Positions 60,941-64,000 of a stretch of 64,000 nucleotides of DNA are shown here, piece after piece. The stretch covers positions 1-64,000 of the forward strand of contig NZ_CP081962.1 in the NCBI RefSeq assembly GCF_019844075.1, written 5' to 3'. The translations under genes were made by a program, and so were the position numbers. The notes beneath the pieces are model-generated. The model was not told where the DNA came from, made no database searches, and was given only the letters and a program-made list of their open reading frames with translations. Source of the stretch: Curtobacterium sp. TC1 (GTDB lineage Bacteria > Actinomycetota > Actinomycetes > Actinomycetales > Microbacteriaceae). Position 1 is the stretch's first letter. Each line of letters begins with the position of its first letter.

Positions 60941-61444
60941 GTGGATGCGGAACCTGAGCAGGATGCGACAGCCGCCCGTCGTCGGAAGTTCGACCGGGTT
61001 CGGCTGTTGAACGAGGAGATGGACCGGCTGACAGCTGACGTCGACCAGCGAGTCGCCAGCGTCTTGAACAAGGCTTCGTTCTTGGCTGTTGCGGCTGGCG
61101 TGATCATTGCCGCATCCGTTGCGCAGCTGTGGACTGTTCTTCCTTGGATTGGTGTCCTCGCGTTGGGCTTCGCGTGCGTTGGGTTGTTGTGCGCCACAGT
61201 GGCGCTTCGACCGGGACGTCGAATCGGGCTCGTTGCGCAGCGACTTGCCGATCTCTACCTGGACTCGGAGCTGTACGCAGCCTCCATCGAGACGCAGTTG
61301 GTGCGACAGAAGGCTGATGTCATCAGTACGCGTGAGGCCGACTTGATCGCTCGGGCACAGTGGGTAGCAGCCGGGTCAGCTGCGCTGCTGCTGTCGGTTG
61401 CTGCACTTACGATCGTGTTCGCAACTCAGACTCTGGGAGGGTGA
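60941..61444 (+). CDS. membrane protein with helical hairpin, divergent from the R-M system
   Basis: The 167-residue protein starts with GTG 60941 after GGAAAGGGG. It has a charged N-terminal helix (VRLLNEEMDRLTADVDQRVA), two membrane helices (about 45-62 and 68-88), an amphipathic middle and a third membrane helix near the C-terminus (about 142-162). The arrangement, with a soluble helix between paired TM segments, recalls small membrane effectors of anti-phage systems (for example PycTM-like), but the resemblance is topological only. It is the first of three plus-strand genes. Confidence 0.65.
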   Translation: MDAEPEQDATAARRRKFDRVRLLNEEMDRLTADVDQRVASVLNKASFLAVAAGVIIAASVAQLWTVLPWIGVLALGFACVGLLCATVALRPGRRIGLVAQRLADLYLDSELYAASIETQLVRQKADVISTREADLIARAQWVAAGSAALLLSVAALTIVFATQTLGG

Positions 61445-61446
61445 CG

Positions 61447-61623
61447 ATGGGACGACCAGGCTTCGACGAAAGCGCACCAGGCGGCAATGGGGACGACGGC
61501 ACCGACGCCGGACTCATTGGGTACGTACAAGAGGGCGACGACGGCACGGGCTTCCTGACGGCAAGCGCCAGCGAAGACGACACGTACACCGCGGACGGCG
61601 GGGGCGAGGAGCACAAGCGTTGA
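61447..61623 (+). CDS. small acidic Gly/Asp-rich protein
   Basis: The 58-residue product follows the membrane protein by 2 bp. It is dominated by Gly, Asp, Glu and Thr (GGNGDDGTDAGLIGYVQEGD) and is probably disordered. Its tight spacing to both neighbours suggests one operon. No family is recognised. Confidence 0.6.
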   Translation: MGRPGFDESAPGGNGDDGTDAGLIGYVQEGDDGTGFLTASASEDDTYTADGGGEEHKR

Positions 61624-61642
61624 GCAGCCCGGCGAGCTCATC

Positions 61643-62161
61643 GTGGGAGTGGGCTTCGTGACTGATTGGCCGCAGCCACTCGCGACAGCTCTCGCCGGTG
61701 CCGCAGCGATCGCCACGGTCACTTGGACGGTCAGCCGCGATCGCCACCCACTCGCGATGGTGGAACGACTCACCACCATCGCGACCAATGTCCGCTCCGA
61801 GACCGTCCGTCAACTCATTGAGGACGAACGGGACCAGCGTGCAACCCGATGGGTCCTCGAGCGCCGCGCCCCAACCGAGGCTCGTGCGCGCGCAGTAGGC
61901 GTCGCATTGTTCTGCATGGGGTCATTCTCCCTCCTAGTGTGGGTCGCTGGTGCATTCATTGATCGATGGGCGGCTTGGGCTTGGATCTCCTATGGCGCAG
62001 GTCTCGCCCTGATACTTGTCTCCCGGGCGGTGCTCGGGATCCGTGCTGGCCGGCGGCAGGCATGGATGGACCAGGAACGCCTCTGGAGACACCTCCCTAC
62101 CGAAAATCAGGCGCAGCGAGCGTCGAAGGGGCAAGCTCAAACACGCCAGCGAACAGCTTGA
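61643..62161 (+). CDS. membrane protein of the same small operon
   Basis: The 172-residue protein has an N-terminal membrane helix (about 12-30), a cytoplasmic helical region (VERLTTIATNVRSETVRQLI), two more membrane helices (about 84-105 and 112-130) and a basic, polar C-terminal tail. The start may be GTG 61643 or the later GTG 61658, which has GGGAG before it. With the first gene it could form a membrane complex with the acidic protein. No family is recognised. Confidence 0.6.
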   Translation: MGVGFVTDWPQPLATALAGAAAIATVTWTVSRDRHPLAMVERLTTIATNVRSETVRQLIEDERDQRATRWVLERRAPTEARARAVGVALFCMGSFSLLVWVAGAFIDRWAAWAWISYGAGLALILVSRAVLGIRAGRRQAWMDQERLWRHLPTENQAQRASKGQAQTRQRTA

Positions 62162-62366
62162 TCGATCCTCGGTACGGGGACGCTCCAGCGCTTTCAGCCA
62201 GGCGCTGACCGTCTCGATGGGGCACCAGCCGGTGTCGCCATTCGGTACTGCGGCTACCCGGCGAAAGATCCTCCAGAGCGCCAAGTAACAGCACCGTGCT
62301 GCCAAGGCCAGGTATCGACTGTGATGTACAGACTGACCTGCGGGCGACGTCCGGCTGGCAGCGCCG

Positions 62367-62552
62367 GTGTGGGCATGGATCCGCACCTACTGCGGTGTCG
62401 ACCGGCGGGTGGAGGCGAAGGCGATCGCGGCGACTGGTGACGCGGTCCTGGTCGAGTGGGGGAGCGGTCAGGCGGCGACGGCTGCGTGGGTGTGGCGGAC
62501 TGCGGTGAAGCATCGAGCGGAGTCTCAGCAGCCTCATAACGTGTCGGGGTGA
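62367..62552 (+). CDS. small hypothetical protein
   Basis: The 61-residue frame (WAWIRTYCGVDRRVEAKAIA then GDAVLVEWGSGQAATAAWVW) looks protein-like, with alternating strand and helix, and a very GC-rich third codon position. GTG 62367 is the first start in frame; upstream sequence is also open. Family unknown. Confidence 0.5.
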   Translation: MWAWIRTYCGVDRRVEAKAIAATGDAVLVEWGSGQAATAAWVWRTAVKHRAESQQPHNVSG

Positions 62553-62658
62553 CTCGCTAGGCGCTCTAGCGATACCGTGGAGTTGCGTTCGGGCTGTTCC
62601 CCCCAACACGTTCGAGCGCGGCCGTTCGGATCTGCCCCCAATTTGGTCCGAGCAGCAC

Positions 62659-62698
62659 CGGCCCCGGTCCTGCTGTCCCCCCTTGCAGGCCGGGGCCG
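62659..62698 (-). terminator. hairpin terminator
   Basis: Arms CGGCCCCGG and CCGGGGCCG (9 bp) continue as CCTGC / GCAGG, with a C-rich loop. It is directly behind the minus-strand gene ending at 62701. It is similar to the hairpin at 14826-14865. Confidence 0.75.
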
Positions 62699-62700
62699 CT

Positions 62701-62922
62701 TCACGTCTGTGGTCGGTACACCGCGATCGGCGGCCCGCCGGCGCCGTCGTGTGCCTCGGCGGTGGTGGCCCAGACGCGGCCGCCCTGCTCGAGCGTGTGG
62801 GGCAGCGCGCCGCGGATCAGCAGCCGGGTCGCTGGCCGGGTGTCGTCGACGACGAGGTCGACGCCGTGCGCGTCGCGATTGTCGGGGTTCCGTCCCGGGC
62901 TGGTCCGCACGAACTCGCTCAT
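62701..62922 (-). CDS. small hypothetical protein
   Basis: The 73-residue product from ATG 62922 (MSEFVRTSPGRNPDNRDAHG) has a beta-strand-rich centre (GVDLVVDDTRPATRLLIRGA) and ends IAVYRPQT. Codon use fits the GC-rich genes here. The strong terminator immediately after it supports a real gene. No family is recognised. Confidence 0.6.
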   Translation of the reverse strand: MSEFVRTSPGRNPDNRDAHGVDLVVDDTRPATRLLIRGALPHTLEQGGRVWATTAEAHDGAGGPPIAVYRPQT

Positions 62923-63098
62923 ACCGTGCAATCAGCACGGCTTGACGGGGGAGCGGCCCGGTGTTGCTGCAGCTCGCGGTAAGAGACGTGAGCGGGCCGC
63001 CGTGCCGGCTGTTCTGGTCTGAGCTGCCCCGCCTGCGGCGGCCTGTCCTGACTGATGTGAGCCGGCAAGCCGGCCAGTGCTTGTTGAACCCTGCCGGG

Positions 63099-63322
63099 TT
63101 CGTTGTTTGCCCGGGAAGCCTTCGGCGATTGTACGGACGAGGTTCCGGGCCGCAAGCCGTCGCCACCGCCGCACGCGAGAACTTTCGACCGGCCCCGTCA
63201 GCTGGATCTCCTACGTCGGCGGGACGGGGCCGGTCGAAACTTCTCGGAGCGTCGCCGCTTTGGGCTTGCACCCCGGCTCCTCGTCCTATCGGCACTACGT
63301 GCCTTCCCGGGCAAACAACGAA
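63099..63322. repeat. 224-bp imperfect palindrome with perfect ends and core
   Basis: The outermost 20 bp on each side (63099-63118 and 63303-63322) are exact inverted repeats containing TTTGCCCGGGAA. An inner pair of 24-bp arms (63176-63199 and 63223-63246) matches with one mismatch around a 23-nt centre. The stretches between are also partly complementary (GACGAGG, CCGGG, GCAAGCC). The whole could form a long hairpin or cruciform. It ends 18 bp before the DUF3846 start codon. No coding frame explains it. Confidence 0.9.
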
Positions 63323-63340
63323 AGGGAGAGGAAGAAGGAA

Positions 63341-63733
63341 ATGAAGATGATGGGTATCCGAGCGACCGCAGATGGTGCGGTCGAGGGCGTCGTCGTGAAC
63401 GCGGCGCAGTCCACCCTGCAGGGCACCAGGGAGCAGATCGGTTGCCGGATGGTGGACGTGGTCCGCCTCGACGGCCGGATCGACGCGTGGATCGATGACG
63501 AGGGCATGTACGCGGGGGACCGCAACGACCTCGCCACCGTCGCAGCGGTTGCCCTGGGCCGGTCGCGGGCGGCGTCGCCGCTGTTCGGCACGGTCCTGTT
63601 CCTGACCTACGACGACGCCGGGGATACCCGGTCCCTGTCGCCGGATCAGTACACGGCCGTCATGACCGCATTCCAGCACGCCCGTGCGGCGCTCACCCGG
63701 GCCGAAGCGCTCACCGCGGCGCTCCACCAGTAA
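63341..63733 (+). CDS. DUF3846-like protein
   Basis: The 130-residue protein has the DUF3846 pattern: an N-terminal strand with VEGVVVNAAQSTLQ, then IGCRMVDVVRL (family V-G-G-x-I-E-x-V), a centre DAWIDDEGMYAGDRNDLATV (family DEEG...N) and a helical C-terminus. Such proteins are frequent on actinobacterial plasmids and phages, with unknown role. The ATG at 63341 follows an A/G-rich ribosome binding site (GGGAGAGGAAGAAGGAA). Its leader contains the large palindrome, which might control expression. Confidence 0.75.
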   Translation: MKMMGIRATADGAVEGVVVNAAQSTLQGTREQIGCRMVDVVRLDGRIDAWIDDEGMYAGDRNDLATVAAVALGRSRAASPLFGTVLFLTYDDAGDTRSLSPDQYTAVMTAFQHARAALTRAEALTAALHQ

Positions 63734-63764
63734 CACCCGCAGCAGCACCCACGAAATGAAACAG

Positions 63765-63815
63765 ACCGGGTGCGGAATTCCCGACAATTCGTACTTGCCA
63801 GGACCCGCACCCGGT
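63765..63815 (+). terminator. hairpin after the DUF3846 gene
   Basis: An 11-bp stem (ACCGGGTGCGG / CCGCACCCGGT, allowing one offset base) with a long AT-containing loop, 30 bp after the stop. Confidence 0.6.
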
Positions 63816-63840
63816 CACTACCGGAAAGCGTAGCAAACCA

Positions 63841-64000
63841 ATGAGCATTGCAGAACACATCGCCGTCACCCACCTGACGGACGAGCCCCAGCCCGACACG
63901 ATCACCGAGGACAGCACCACAAAGGCCCCGGCCGACGCGGCTCCCGCCGCGACCGGCGTGGACCTGGTACACGTCCCCGCCGCGGACGTCGTGATCGAGG
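63841..64000 (+). CDS. probable ParB-like protein, 5' end only
   Basis: The first 53 codons are visible before the window ends. After a variable acidic/Thr-rich start (AEHIAVTHLTDEPQPDTITE) the sequence reads VDLVHVPAADVVIE, which looks like the opening of a ParB/Spo0J nuclease-like domain (usually continuing with D-N-V-R). The frame is still open at 64000. GGAAAG lies upstream of the ATG. Confidence 0.55.
   Translation, partial: MSIAEHIAVTHLTDEPQPDTITEDSTTKAPADAAPAATGVDLVHVPAADVVIE

Noticed and set aside
1..64000. tRNA, rRNA or tmRNA genes
   Set aside because: No cloverleaf-like or rRNA sequence was recognised by reading; a dedicated search such as tRNAscan was not possible.

Overview
The window looks like one stretch of a large, GC-rich actinobacterial plasmid, probably from a plant- or soil-associated Microbacteriaceae such as Curtobacterium. 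This is inferred from codon use, the class-E-type LAXTG sorting signals, the Lsr2 homologue and the style of the replication module; no rRNA or tRNA gene was seen that would fix the taxonomy. The evidence for a plasmid is a ParA gene, a small basic partner gene, a RepA_C-type replication initiator, an iteron array directly behind it (about a dozen copies of a 15-bp GTGGGTATCTGGTCC motif, plus an oppositely oriented block), a degraded MobF relaxase and a ParB-like gene running off the right edge.

Layout. 0-5 kb: partition and replication backbone with iterons and small minus-strand genes. 5.2-7.4 kb: a two-gene module with a tyrosine recombinase and a recombinase-like partner. 7.5-12.9 kb: a flavin reductase, three broken genes (dioxygenase, TetR, acetoacetate decarboxylase), then a carboxylic acid reductase with its own phosphopantetheinyl transferase. 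12.9-15.2 kb: mostly gene-free DNA with a duplicated ~235-bp element and several hairpins. 15.2-24 kb: a PRC-barrel/YsnF stress protein, a secreted alpha/beta hydrolase, a repeat-rich LAXTG surface protein and an SdpA/SdpB-like pair with a lipoprotein. 24-28.8 kb: a processive GT2 synthase, a GH26-like hydrolase and UDP-glucose dehydrogenase, an exopolysaccharide operon. 29-34.5 kb: a DUF475 membrane protein, beta-carbonic anhydrase, a secreted protein and two regulators. 34.7-36 kb: an IS3-family element with a canonical -1 frameshift heptamer and an in-frame stop in orfB. 36-39 kb: a five-gene SipW/TasA-like surface fibre operon. 39.8-43.8 kb: a secreted trypsin-like protease, a truncated surface protein and an AraC-nitrilase pair. 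43.9-46.0 kb: a second copy of the recombinase module.

46-64 kb: a frameshifted NERD gene, Fic, the relaxase remnant, an MFS/GntR pair, TetR with a TetX-like monooxygenase, a broken MarR, a hydroxyacyl-CoA dehydrogenase, Lsr2, a BsuBI/PstI-type restriction-modification system and several small membrane proteins. Next comes a 224-bp imperfect palindrome in front of a DUF3846 gene, then the start of a ParB-like gene.

The two recombinase modules lie in direct orientation and bracket about 38.6 kb of accessory genes (catabolism, surface structures, polysaccharide). Their patchwork of identical and diverged segments suggests gene conversion, and recombination between them could delete or amplify the whole block. 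Broken genes cluster near the module edges, near 8 kb, 41 kb and 46-48 kb, as expected for repeated insertion and deletion.
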